Notes under the pieces: generated by a model
Databases searched by the model: none
Seen by the model: only the letters and a program-made list of their open reading frames with translations
What the model was told of the DNA's origin: nothing
In this document: positions 9,899 through 20,170 of the stretch, piece by piece
How positions within the stretch are numbered: the stretch's first letter is position 1
How the letters are laid out: each line of letters opens with the position of its first letter
From: Pseudomonas sp. LS1212
Lineage (GTDB): Bacteria; Pseudomonadota; Gammaproteobacteria; Pseudomonadales; Pseudomonadaceae
Length of the DNA stretch: 64,000 nucleotides
Direction: 5' to 3'
NCBI RefSeq assembly: GCF_024741815.1
Contig: NZ_CP102951.1
Span: 5,160,001 to 5,224,000, forward strand
Translations under genes and position numbers: made by a program

Positions 9899-11457
9899 CT
9901 GCTAGAGAGCAGAAGCGCCAACCCATTTCCACGGGTTCAGAATGGACCTTTGAACTTATCCAGGCCTACGACCGGGAGATCAGTCGTATTGCCGAACGTT
10001 ATGCCCTGGATACTTACCCCAATCAGATCGAGGTCATCACCGCCGAACAGATGATGGATGCCTACGCCTCGGTGGGTATGCCACTGGGCTATCACCACTG
10101 GTCTTACGGTAAACACTTCCTTAGCACCGAGAAGTCCTACAGTCGCGGCCAAATGGGGCTGGCCTACGAGATCGTGATCAACTCCGACCCCTGCATCGCC
10201 TACCTGATGGAGGAAAACACCATCTGCATGCAGGCGCTGGTGGTTGCGCATGCCTGCTATGGCCACAACAGTTTCTTCAAGGGCAACTACCTGTTCCGCA
10301 CCTGGACCGACGCCAGTTCGATCATCGACTATCTGGTATTCGCCAAGCAGTACATCATGCAGTGCGAAGAGCGCCATGGCATCGACGCGGTGGAGGACCT
10401 GCTCGACTCCTGCCACGCCCTGATGAACTACGGTGTCGACCGTTACAAGCGGCCCTACCCGATTTCCGCCGAAGAAGAACGGCGGCGCCAGAAGGACCGC
10501 GAAGAGCATCTGCAGAAGCAAATCAACGACCTGTGGCGGACAATTCCCAAGGGCACCGGTAAACACAGTGACCGGGATAACGCCCGTTTTCCCGCCGAGC
10601 CCCAGGAAAACATTCTTTACTTCATCGAGAAACACGCGCCGTTGCTCGAACCCTGGCAGCGGGAAGTCGTGCGGATCGTGCGCAAGATCGCTCAATACTT
10701 CTACCCACAACGCCAGACACAGGTGATGAACGAGGGCTGGGCAACATTCTGGCATTACACCCTGATGAACGATTTGTATGACGAAGGCCTGGTCACGGAC
10801 GGCTTCATGATCGAGTTTCTCCAGTCCCACACCAGCGTGATCTTCCAGCCCGGCTTCGACAGCCCCTACTACAACGGCATCAACCCCTACACCCTGGGTT
10901 TTTCCATGTACAGGGACATCCGCCGCATCTGCGAGGCCCCCACCGAAGAGGATCGTCGCTGGTTCCCGGACATCGCCGGCAGCGACTGGCTATCGACCAT
11001 CAAGTTCGCCATGAGCAGCTTCAAGGACGAGAGTTTCATCCTGCAGTACCTCTCGCCAAAGGTCATCCGCGACCTGAAACTGTTCAGCATCCTCGATGAC
11101 GACCAACGCGATGACCTGCTGGTCCCGGCCATCCATGACGAAGAAGGTTACCGGATCATTCGCGAAACCCTCGCCGCGCAGTACAACCTGGGCAACCGAG
11201 AGCCCAACGTGCAGATCTGGAGCATTGACCGCCGCGGCGACCGCTCGCTGACCCTGCGTCACCAGCAGCATGACCGCAAACCCCTGGGTGATTCGACTGA
11301 GGAGGTTCTCAAGCATTTGCATCGCCTGTGGGGCTTCGACATCCATCTGGAAACCCTTCAGGGCGACCAGATCGTGAAGACCCATCACGTGCCCCCCAGA
11401 AGCGAGCATGGCGATGGTGAGTACGGTCGACTGGACCTGGCCGTCGTTCATCTGTGA
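9895..11457 (+). CDS. SpoVR family protein
   Basis: This 520-residue protein belongs to the SpoVR/YcgB family, named for a Bacillus spore-cortex gene but common in non-sporulating proteobacteria beside yeaG-yeaH. Several conserved His/Glu/Asn-rich segments are visible, including Ala-His-Ala-Cys-Tyr-Gly-His-Asn-Ser near residue 120 and Asn-Glu-Gly-Trp-Ala-Thr-Phe near 280, the latter resembling a metal-binding helix. It overlaps yeaH by four bases. The molecular function is not established; the context points to stationary-phase or nitrogen-stress physiology. Confidence 0.93.
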   Translation: MTAREQKRQPISTGSEWTFELIQAYDREISRIAERYALDTYPNQIEVITAEQMMDAYASVGMPLGYHHWSYGKHFLSTEKSYSRGQMGLAYEIVINSDPCIAYLMEENTICMQALVVAHACYGHNSFFKGNYLFRTWTDASSIIDYLVFAKQYIMQCEERHGIDAVEDLLDSCHALMNYGVDRYKRPYPISAEEERRRQKDREEHLQKQINDLWRTIPKGTGKHSDRDNARFPAEPQENILYFIEKHAPLLEPWQREVVRIVRKIAQYFYPQRQTQVMNEGWATFWHYTLMNDLYDEGLVTDGFMIEFLQSHTSVIFQPGFDSPYYNGINPYTLGFSMYRDIRRICEAPTEEDRRWFPDIAGSDWLSTIKFAMSSFKDESFILQYLSPKVIRDLKLFSILDDDQRDDLLVPAIHDEEGYRIIRETLAAQYNLGNREPNVQIWSIDRRGDRSLTLRHQQHDRKPLGDSTEEVLKHLHRLWGFDIHLETLQGDQIVKTHHVPPRSEHGDGEYGRLDLAVVHL

Positions 11458-11520
11458 CCCACGCTGCACCTCCGCTGGCCCGAGACAACAGGTATCCTGT
11501 CGGGTCAACGGAGGTTTTTT

Positions 11521-12741
11521 ATGCAGATTTATAAAGTCGGCGGCGCTGTGCGCGATCGACTGCTTGGCAGGCCGGTCACCGATGTCGACTGGGTTGTGGT
11601 CGGTGCCACCACCGATCAGATGCAAGCCCTGGGCTATCGACCGGTAGGCGCAGACTTTCCGGTGTTCCTGCACCCCAAAAGCGGTGAGGAATACGCGCTG
11701 GCGCGCACCGAGCGAAAAAGCGGCCGGGGCTATGGTGGCTTTGTCTTTCATGCCAGCCCCGACGTTACCCTTGAAGAAGACCTGATTCGGCGAGACCTGA
11801 CCATCAACGCCATGGCCGAGGATGAACAGGGTAATTTGACCGATCCTTACCATGGTAAGGACGACCTTGAAGCTCGAATCTTGCGCCATGTTTCTCCCGC
11901 ATTCGCCGAAGATCCCCTAAGAGTCTTGCGTGTTGCACGCTTTGCAGCGCGTTATGCCGGGCTGGGTTTTACCGTCGCACCGGAAACCCTGGAGCTGATG
12001 CGTCAACTTAGCGACTCAGGCGAATTGCTGGCCCTGACACCAGAGCGCACGTGGAAGGAAATCGCCCGCGCACTGATGGAAGATCAGCCCCAGGTGTTTG
12101 TGCAAGTCCTGCGCGACTGCGGCGCCCTCAAAGAGCTGCTTCCCGAGGTCGACGAACTGTTTGGCGTTCCGCAACCGGCGGCCCATCACCCGGAAATCGA
12201 CACGGGCACGCACACCCTCAGCGTGCTGGAACAGGCCGCCAGGTTCCAGCAACCGCTGAGCGTGCGCTGGGCCTGTCTGCTGCACGATCTGGGTAAGGGG
12301 CGAACACCGCCGCAGCTGTGGCCACGGCATATTGCCCACGAACAGCGGGGCCTCGAGCTGATCAAAACAGTGAACGAGCGCTTCAAGGTACCTCGAGATT
12401 GCCAGGAACTGGCCATGCTGGTCGGGGAGTATTACACCCACGGCCACCGGGCGCTGGAGCTCAAGGCGTCGACCTTGCTCGAACTCCTGCAAAGCTTCGA
12501 CGTGTATCGCCGCCCGCATCGCTTCGAGGAGTTTATCGCCGCCTGCGAGATGGATGCGCGCGGGCGCCTGGGGCTGGAAGAGCGGAGTTATCCACAGGCT
12601 GATTATCTGCGCGGCGCAGCCCAGGCCGCCCGTGCGGTCTCTGTGCAGCCGCTGATCGAACAGGGGATCAAGGGCAAGGCGCTGGGTGAAGCGCTCAAGG
12701 GTGAGCGGCTCAGGGCGTTACAGGCCTACAAAGGGAGCTGA
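11521..12741 (+). CDS. cca: CCA tRNA nucleotidyltransferase (with HD domain)
   Basis: Cca adds or repairs the 3'-terminal CCA of tRNAs. The 406-residue protein has the class II nucleotidyltransferase core Val-Gly-Gly-Ala-Val-Arg-Asp at residues 5-11 and the metal-binding Asp-Val-Asp near 21-23. A C-terminal HD phosphohydrolase domain follows, with Leu-Leu-His-Asp-Leu-Gly-Lys at about 255-261. CGGAGG before ATG 11521 supports the start. The length with HD domain is normal for gammaproteobacteria. Confidence 0.97.
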   Translation: MQIYKVGGAVRDRLLGRPVTDVDWVVVGATTDQMQALGYRPVGADFPVFLHPKSGEEYALARTERKSGRGYGGFVFHASPDVTLEEDLIRRDLTINAMAEDEQGNLTDPYHGKDDLEARILRHVSPAFAEDPLRVLRVARFAARYAGLGFTVAPETLELMRQLSDSGELLALTPERTWKEIARALMEDQPQVFVQVLRDCGALKELLPEVDELFGVPQPAAHHPEIDTGTHTLSVLEQAARFQQPLSVRWACLLHDLGKGRTPPQLWPRHIAHEQRGLELIKTVNERFKVPRDCQELAMLVGEYYTHGHRALELKASTLLELLQSFDVYRRPHRFEEFIAACEMDARGRLGLEERSYPQADYLRGAAQAARAVSVQPLIEQGIKGKALGEALKGERLRALQAYKGS

Positions 12742-12752
12742 TCCGAGATCCT

Positions 12753-12774
12753 GCGACCGGTTCCCGGTCGCAAA
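12753..12774 (+). terminator. Hairpin between convergent cca and folK
   Basis: TGCGACCGG pairs with CCGGTCGCA around a short TTC-type loop, followed by AAAAT. It sits in the 42-base gap between the converging cca and folK genes and probably serves as a bidirectional terminator. Confidence 0.6.
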
Positions 12775-12783
12775 ATACTGTGA

Positions 12784-13299
12784 TCAACTGAAAGTTTGCG
12801 TCAGCTGCCGCCCATTCCACTCAAACGGAACCGGAGCCAGCACCTGATCGATACTCGATTCAGCCCACAACGCCCGGAAACTTTTACCCACCACTGGATG
12901 TTCAAGATCCGGCGCAATCAACGAAAGCGGCCACAACACAAAGGCATTCTTGAGAATCTCGGCGCGAGGCAGGATCAAACCATCGAAATTGCCGACCAGA
13001 TCGCCATACAGCAAGACGTCGATATCCAACGGCAAGCCTTTGCGGTCCGGGGCATAGCGGCCGTTGTCCGCCTCGATGAACTTCAAGCGGCGGTCCAGCT
13101 CCATCAGCGGAAGATCGGTCATGGCCGACACCACCAGATTGAAAAACGGCCCGCTCTTGATACCTACGGGCTGGCTTTCGAAAACCGCAGAACAGCGCAT
13201 GCCCTGGAGAAATCCAGCCAAGGCATCGAGCCCCGCGTGCAAGTGGACTTCACGCTCGATGTTGCTACCGAGCCCTAGGTAAACCGGGGTCAGAGACAT
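12784..13299 (-). CDS. folK: 2-amino-4-hydroxy-6-hydroxymethyldihydropteridine pyrophosphokinase
   Basis: FolK transfers pyrophosphate from ATP to 6-hydroxymethyl-7,8-dihydropterin in folate synthesis. The 171-residue product begins with the family strand ending Gly-Leu-Gly-Ser-Asn and has the signature Leu-Pro-Leu-Asp-Ile-Asp-Val-Leu-Leu-Tyr-Gly with the two catalytic aspartates. Its start overlaps the end of folB by about ten bases, so the two folate genes form a coupled operon read on the minus strand. Confidence 0.96.
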   Translation of the reverse strand: MSLTPVYLGLGSNIEREVHLHAGLDALAGFLQGMRCSAVFESQPVGIKSGPFFNLVVSAMTDLPLMELDRRLKFIEADNGRYAPDRKGLPLDIDVLLYGDLVGNFDGLILPRAEILKNAFVLWPLSLIAPDLEHPVVGKSFRALWAESSIDQVLAPVPFEWNGRQLTQTFS

Positions 13300-13643
13300 C
13301 CGCGCTCGATCTCCACGCCTACCCCTTTGGCGGCTGGCACAGCACCTGGCTTGGTCAACCGCAGGTGCAGCCAGGGAATCTGGAACTCACTCATCAGCAC
13401 TTCGGCCAGACGCTCGGCGAAGGTCTCGACCAACTGAAATTGCGACTGCTCGGCAAACCCCTGGATGCGCGTGCAGACACTGGCATAGTCGAGGGCCAGC
13501 GTCAGGTCGTCACCCGCAGCGGCCGGGCGGTTGTCCCAGGCGAGACTCAGGTCCAGACGCAGGCACTGACGAATGCCCCGCTCCCAGTCATAGGCACCGA
13601 TAACGGTGTCGACTTCCAGACCTTCGATAAACACTCTGTCCAA
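13290..13643 (-). CDS. folB: Dihydroneopterin aldolase (probable TTG start)
   Basis: FolB converts dihydroneopterin to 6-hydroxymethyldihydropterin, the FolK substrate. An upstream in-frame ATG at 13667 exists, but TTG at 13643 gives the family N-terminus Asp-Arg-Val-Phe-Ile-Glu-Gly-Leu and has GGAGAGAAG just before it, so I place the start there (117 residues). The Gly-Ala-Tyr-Asp-Trp-Glu segment near residue 16 and the catalytic-loop Lys-Pro-Gly-Ala-Val near 101 are present. Function is secure; the start is inferred. Confidence 0.93.
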   Translation of the reverse strand: MDRVFIEGLEVDTVIGAYDWERGIRQCLRLDLSLAWDNRPAAAGDDLTLALDYASVCTRIQGFAEQSQFQLVETFAERLAEVLMSEFQIPWLHLRLTKPGAVPAAKGVGVEIERGCL

Positions 13644-13718
13644 GCACTTCTCTCCGCAGCACGACAAGGGCGCAATGCGCCGTTAGAATCTGGGGCGTCC
13701 TCGCCCGGAATAGTTAGC

Positions 13719-14288
13719 ATGTTTTGGTTACTGGCGTTACTTGCCTACCTGCTTGGCTCTCTGTCCTTCGCCATCATCCTCAGTCGCCTGACCGGCAGCC
13801 CAGACCCGCGAATGAGCGGTTCCGGCAACGCCGGCGCCACCAATATGCTGCGCCTGGCAGGTAAAAAGCTCGCCGTCATCACACTGCTTGGCGACCTCTG
13901 CAAGGGTTTGCTTCCCGTGCTGATCGCCAGCCTGGCCGGCCTGTCACTGCAACAGCAGGCCTGGGTCGGCCTCTGCGCAGTTCTTGGCCACCTGTTCCCG
14001 CTGTACTTCCGCTTTCGCGGCGGCAAAGGTGTTGCCACTTCCGCCGGCATGCTGCTGGGCCTTTACCCGCCCGCCGCGATGCTGGCCATTGCTGCCTGGG
14101 CGCTCATTTTCTACCTGACCCGCACCAGCTCGCTCGCCGCCCTGATCGCAACACCGCTGATCCTGCCCCTCCTGGCTTGGCGCGAGCCCGAGGCACTGCT
14201 GCCGATGAGCGTACTGACCCTGCTCATCGTCTGGCGCCACCGCGGCAATCTACGCGACCTGTTTGCCGGACGCGAACGGCATTTCTGA
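13719..14288 (+). CDS. plsY: Acyl-phosphate:glycerol-3-phosphate acyltransferase PlsY
   Basis: PlsY is the inner-membrane enzyme that acylates glycerol-3-phosphate from acyl-phosphate, starting phospholipid synthesis. The 189-residue product is almost all membrane segments and carries the three family motifs: Ser-Gly-Ser-Gly-Asn-Ala-Gly-Ala-Thr-Asn (residues about 32-41), Gly-His-Leu-Phe-Pro with Phe-Arg-Gly-Gly-Lys-Gly-Val-Ala-Thr (about 97-115), and a late cytosolic loop. ATG 13719 begins at a hydrophobic Phe-Trp-Leu-Leu segment. It is divergent from folB across a 75-base gap. Confidence 0.96.
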   Translation: MFWLLALLAYLLGSLSFAIILSRLTGSPDPRMSGSGNAGATNMLRLAGKKLAVITLLGDLCKGLLPVLIASLAGLSLQQQAWVGLCAVLGHLFPLYFRFRGGKGVATSAGMLLGLYPPAAMLAIAAWALIFYLTRTSSLAALIATPLILPLLAWREPEALLPMSVLTLLIVWRHRGNLRDLFAGRERHF

Positions 14289-14314
14289 ATCTACAAAATG
14301 AGCACCGCTCAGGC

Positions 14315-15340
14315 TCACAACGCCGATAACTGCTCCATCGGCCAACGCGCCTGCACACTGATTGCCAGGCTTTCCTGCTGACCGGCCTGCAAACGCTGGC
14401 AGCCGGCAAATGCGATCATCGCGCCATTATCGGTGCAGAACTCAGGACGAGCGTAGTAGACGTTGCCCTTGAGCTCACCGAGCATTGTTTCCAAAGATGC
14501 CCGCAGAGCCTTGTTGGCGCTGACGCCACCGGCAATGACCAGACGCTTCATACCCGTCTGTTTCAAGGCCCGACGGCATTTGATCGTCAAAGTCTCCACC
14601 ACCGCCTGCTGGAAGGCCAGCGAGATGTCGCAACGGGTTTGCTCGCCGTCGTCCCCGGCGCTCCGGCACTGCTGCCAGGTGTTGAGCGCAAAGGTTTTCA
14701 AGCCACTGAAACTGAAATCCAGCCCTGGACGGTCGGTCATGGGGCGCGGAAAAACAAAGCGGCCGGCAACCCCCTGGGCTGCCAGGCGGGCGATCTCCGG
14801 GCCGCCGGGATAATTGAGACCGATCATTTTCGCGGTCTTGTCGAAGGCCTCACCGGCAGCGTCGTCCAGGGTTTCACCCAACAACTCGTAACGACCGATT
14901 CCATCGACCCGAACCAGCTGGGTATGACCGCCGGATACCAACAAAGCGACGAACGGGAATTCCGGCGGCTGCTCCTCCAGCATCGGGGCCAGCAGATGGC
15001 CTTCCATATGGTGCACGCCCAGGGCCGGAATGCCCCAGGCAAACGCCAGCGCCTGCGCGCAGGAGGCCCCGACCAGCAAGGCGCCGACCAGGCCAGGACC
15101 CGCGGTGTAGGCGATCGCGTCGATCTCGGTGGGTACGCAGTCGGCTTCGGCCAGCACCTGACGGATCAACGGCAGCATGCGCTTGACGTGATCACGCGAG
15201 GCCAGCTCCGGCACCACGCCGCCATAGGCTCGGTGCAGGTCGATCTGACTGAACAGTGCGTCGGCCAGAAGGCCCCGTTCACTGTCGTATAATGCGACGC
15301 CGGTTTCGTCGCAGGATGTTTCCAATCCCAGTACTAGCAT
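14315..15340 (-). CDS. tsaD: tRNA N6-adenosine threonylcarbamoyltransferase TsaD
   Basis: TsaD (formerly Gcp) performs the last step of t6A37 formation on ANN-decoding tRNAs with TsaB and TsaE. The 341-residue product opens with Gly-Leu-Glu-Thr-Ser-Cys-Asp-Glu-Thr-Gly, has the metal ligands in His-His-Met-Glu-Gly-His (about 110-115), and the C-terminal Asp-Asn-Gly-Ala-Met-Ile-Ala-Phe-Ala-Gly motif. It is divergent from rpsU, as in other pseudomonads. The 201-base gap must hold both promoters. Confidence 0.97.
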   Translation of the reverse strand: MLVLGLETSCDETGVALYDSERGLLADALFSQIDLHRAYGGVVPELASRDHVKRMLPLIRQVLAEADCVPTEIDAIAYTAGPGLVGALLVGASCAQALAFAWGIPALGVHHMEGHLLAPMLEEQPPEFPFVALLVSGGHTQLVRVDGIGRYELLGETLDDAAGEAFDKTAKMIGLNYPGGPEIARLAAQGVAGRFVFPRPMTDRPGLDFSFSGLKTFALNTWQQCRSAGDDGEQTRCDISLAFQQAVVETLTIKCRRALKQTGMKRLVIAGGVSANKALRASLETMLGELKGNVYYARPEFCTDNGAMIAFAGCQRLQAGQQESLAISVQARWPMEQLSAL

Positions 15341-15541
15341 GGGTCTGCGCCTTGTTGAGGCTGAATTCGAAGGCGCGCATGATAGTCGCCGCTTTCGGCC
15401 CCGACCAGCGGTTTTCGATCAGAGGCTTTGCATTCCGAGCGCCTTAGGGTTAACATCCGCAACCCTTAAAAACCGACGTCCTCCAGCGCGTTTTTCCGCC
15501 ATGAGTACGTTGACCCCGGTAATGAATGAAGGTAGCTCTGG

Positions 15542-15757
15542 ATGCCAGCCGTCAAAGTTAAAGAGAACGAACCCTTCGACGTAGCTCTGCGTCGTTTCAA
15601 GCGCTCCTGCGAAAAAGCCGGTGTTCTGGCTGAAGTTCGTAGCCGCGAATTTTACGAGAAGCCGACTTCTGAGCGTAAGCGTAAAGCAGCAGCTGCTGTC
15701 AAGCGTCACGCCAAGAAAGTACAGCGCGAACAGCGCCGCGCCGTTCGCCTGTATTAA
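15542..15757 (+). CDS. rpsU: 30S ribosomal protein bS21
   Basis: bS21 is the small, very basic last-assembled protein of the 30S platform. The 71 residues match the family in length and composition: an acidic Lys-Glu-Asn-Glu-Pro-Phe opening, then a long Arg/Lys-rich helix. GAAGG precedes ATG 15542. It heads the rpsU-dnaG-rpoD macromolecular-synthesis cluster. A GC-rich hairpin at 15789-15808 follows, so rpsU can be expressed in excess of dnaG. Confidence 0.97.
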
Positions 15758-15788
15758 TTTACAGACGTCCGTCGCAAGCTTCTGCCTC

Positions 15789-15808
15789 GCCCGGCCCTAA
15801 AGCCGGGC
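15789..15808 (+). terminator. GC hairpin after rpsU
   Basis: GCCCGGC and GCCGGGC pair around a 6-base loop 31 bases after rpsU. It has no T-tract, so it is likely a partial terminator or processing site separating abundant bS21 mRNA from dnaG. Confidence 0.5.
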
Positions 15809-16154
15809 TGCCGGCAGATGCAGCGCCAACCTCAAGCTTTCGAGCGAGAGGCCGCCACGACCGCTCATGCGGCCGAAGGCGAACCTGCCCCAAACGTCAG
15901 AGCTGGCCTCAACGCCAGATGTGCACGTCGACACTGACGAGCCTTTACCGGCTGCAGACGAGCACGCCCTTTCCGCATCTTCCTGCAAGATTCTGGCAAG
16001 GCACCAACTCCAGTATTGTTTCACGCCATTCGACTTCGGCCCAGGCTGTTCTCGGATGCGTAGCCGTTGCCGCCGCATTAGCGATTACACTTGAGTCCAA
16101 CGAGCAGCCGGTCGCCCCAGCGCCGCCGCTTTGTCGCCTGATGATGAGAACGCC
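15809..16154. other. rpsU-dnaG intergenic region, no supported gene
   Basis: The stretch has stop-free windows on both strands, but none gives a recognisable protein or a good ribosome site. In P. aeruginosa a yqeY-type gene lies between rpsU and dnaG; I see no trace of one here. It presumably holds the dnaG leader. Confidence 0.5.
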
Positions 16155-18140
16155 ATGGCCGGGCTGATTCCCCAAAGTTTTATCGACGACCTCCTGAACC
16201 GCACCGATATCGTCGATGTCGTGAGCTCGCGCCTGCAAATGAAAAAAGCAGGCAAGAACTACACAGCCTGCTGCCCGTTCCACAAGGAAAAGACCCCCTC
16301 GTTCAGCGTCAGCCCAGACAAGCAGTTCTACTACTGCTTCGGCTGCGGCGCCGGTGGCAATGCCCTTGGTTTCATCATGGACCACGACAACCTGGATTTC
16401 CCCCAGGCCGTCGAAGACCTGGCCAAGGCAGCCGGCATGGAAGTCCCCCGCGAAGAAAGCGGGCGCGGGCACAAGCCTCGGCAACCCACCGACTCACCGC
16501 TTTACCCGCTGCTGACCGCGGCAGCCGAGTTCTACCGGCAGGCCCTGAAAAGCCACCCCACGCGCAAGGCCGCCGTCGACTACCTCAAGGGTCGCGGCCT
16601 GTCGGGTGAAATCGCCCGGGACTTTGGCCTGGGCTTCGCCCCGCCAGGCTGGGACAACCTGTTCAAGCACCTGAGCAGCGACACCCTGCAGCAAAAGGCC
16701 ATGATCGACGCCGGCCTGCTGATCGAGAACGCCGAAACCGGCAAACGCTATGACCGCTTTCGCGATCGCGTCATGTTCCCGATTCGAGACAGCCGTGGCC
16801 GGGTGATCGCTTTTGGCGGACGGGTACTGGGCGATGACAAGCCCAAATACCTGAACTCCCCGGAAACTCCGGTGTTTCACAAGGGCCAGGAGCTCTACGG
16901 CCTGTTCGAGGCACGCAAGTTCAACCGCAACCTCGATGAAATCATTGTCGTCGAAGGCTACATGGACGTGATCGCGCTGGCCCAGCAAGGCCTGCGCAAT
17001 GCCGTGGCCACCCTTGGCACGGCCACCAGCGAAGAACACCTCAAGCGCCTGTTCCGGGTCGTGCCCAGCGTCCTGTTCTGCTTCGACGGTGACCAGGCAG
17101 GCCGCAATGCAGCCTGGCGTGCCCTGGAGGCAACCCTGTCGAGCTTGCAGGACGGGCGCAAGGCACGCTTTTTGTTTCTGCCCGAAGGCGAAGACCCGGA
17201 TACCCTGGTCCGTTCCGAAGGCACCGACGCCTTCCGCGCCCGCATCAATCAGCACGCCCAGCCGCTGGCCGACTATTTCTTCCAGCAACTGACCGAAGAA
17301 GCTGACCCGCGCTCGCTCGAAGGCAAGGCGCACATGGCGACCCTGGCTGCACCGCTCATCGAAAAAGTGCCCGGTGCCAACCTGCGCACATTGATGCGCA
17401 ATCGCCTCAAGGAAATCACCGGGCTCAACATCGCCGAGGTCCAGCAACTCGTGCACAACGCACCGGCCGAACCTCCACCGAGCTACGATCCGTCGATCGA
17501 CTATGATGCGATTCCCGATTACAGCCCGGATTACAGCGACTTCCATCACCAGGATGCCTTTGAGCCGCAACAGCAGGAATGGACGCCGAAACACAACGGC
17601 GGCCAGAAAAAGTGGGAAGGCAAGCCCTGGGACAAAAAAGGCAAGCCATGGGACAAGAACGGTAAGCGCCAGGATTTCCAGCCACGTGCCCCGCGCATGC
17701 CGGCGAGCGTCGAACCACCAACACTCAGTGCTTTGCGCACCCTCCTCCATCATCCGCAATTGGCGGAAAAGGTCGAGGACGCCAGCCACTTCGCTGCCGA
17801 AGACCATGTCTACGCCCAGCTGTTGGTGGCCCTGCTCGAAGCCCTGCAGAAGAATCCTAAGCTACGCTCATTACAACTGATTGCGCGTTGGCACGGCACC
17901 GAACAAGGACGCCTGCTACGCGCACTGGCCGAAAAGGAGTGGCTGATTGATGCCGACAACCTTGAACAACAGTTTTTCGACACTATAACTAGCTTGTCCG
18001 CTCGCCAACGCGAGCGCAGCCTGGAACATCTGCTCAGGAAAGCACGTCAAAGTGAATTGAGCGCAGAGGAAAAAAATCAGCTGCGCGATCTGTTAAGCCG
18101 GAATGTTCCCGCACAAACCCCGACCTCAACTGGCGCGTGA
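16155..18140 (+). CDS. dnaG: DNA primase DnaG
   Basis: DnaG makes RNA primers at the replication fork. The 661-residue protein has the N-terminal CHC2 zinc finger (Cys-Cys-Pro-Phe-His near residues 39-43 and Cys-Phe-Gly-Cys near 60-63). The TOPRIM domain follows, with Val-Val-Glu-Gly-Tyr-Met-Asp near 263-269 and Phe-Asp-Gly-Asp around 310. A Lys/Trp/Gly-rich low-complexity linker near 490-515 precedes a C-terminal DnaB-binding domain. ATG 16155 was chosen over upstream ATGs because the product then starts Met-Ala-Gly-Leu-Ile-Pro as in pseudomonad primases. Confidence 0.97.
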   Translation: MAGLIPQSFIDDLLNRTDIVDVVSSRLQMKKAGKNYTACCPFHKEKTPSFSVSPDKQFYYCFGCGAGGNALGFIMDHDNLDFPQAVEDLAKAAGMEVPREESGRGHKPRQPTDSPLYPLLTAAAEFYRQALKSHPTRKAAVDYLKGRGLSGEIARDFGLGFAPPGWDNLFKHLSSDTLQQKAMIDAGLLIENAETGKRYDRFRDRVMFPIRDSRGRVIAFGGRVLGDDKPKYLNSPETPVFHKGQELYGLFEARKFNRNLDEIIVVEGYMDVIALAQQGLRNAVATLGTATSEEHLKRLFRVVPSVLFCFDGDQAGRNAAWRALEATLSSLQDGRKARFLFLPEGEDPDTLVRSEGTDAFRARINQHAQPLADYFFQQLTEEADPRSLEGKAHMATLAAPLIEKVPGANLRTLMRNRLKEITGLNIAEVQQLVHNAPAEPPPSYDPSIDYDAIPDYSPDYSDFHHQDAFEPQQQEWTPKHNGGQKKWEGKPWDKKGKPWDKNGKRQDFQPRAPRMPASVEPPTLSALRTLLHHPQLAEKVEDASHFAAEDHVYAQLLVALLEALQKNPKLRSLQLIARWHGTEQGRLLRALAEKEWLIDADNLEQQFFDTITSLSARQRERSLEHLLRKARQSELSAEEKNQLRDLLSRNVPAQTPTSTGA

Positions 18141-18154
18141 GGTCCATGCTCGGG

Positions 18155-18160
18155 TATAAT
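18155..18160 (+). promoter_or_regulatory. Consensus -10 box ahead of rpoD
   Basis: A perfect TATAAT lies 48 bases before the rpoD start, in the dnaG-rpoD gap. The -35 region about 17 bases upstream is poor (TGGCGC-like), so this is a plausible but unproven rpoD promoter. Confidence 0.4.
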
Positions 18161-18207
18161 CCTCGGCTTGTTTTTTGCCCGCCAAGACCTTCAGTGGATA
18201 GGGTGTT

Positions 18208-20052
<1,845 letters not shown>

Positions 20053-20056
20053 TACC

Positions 20057-20082
20057 AAAACCCCCGGCATGCCGGGGGTTTT
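20057..20082 (+). terminator. Rho-independent terminator of rpoD
   Basis: AAAACCCCCGGC pairs with GCCGGGGGTTTT as a nearly uninterrupted stem with an AT centre, starting five bases after the rpoD stop and ending in TTTTG. It is also palindromic enough to act in both directions. Confidence 0.9.
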
Positions 20083-20170
20083 GCTTTCTGCAATTTAAGA
20101 CCAGCCACCCTCACTCTCCGCGAAATGCCCGTCTACACTCGACTCATTCCACCGATGTAACGAGGCCGCT

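Noticed and set aside
15867..16094. Plus-strand frame of 75 codons between rpsU and dnaG
   Set aside because: No ribosome site, no family resemblance and odd Ser/Arg/Cys composition; it reads as non-coding leader.
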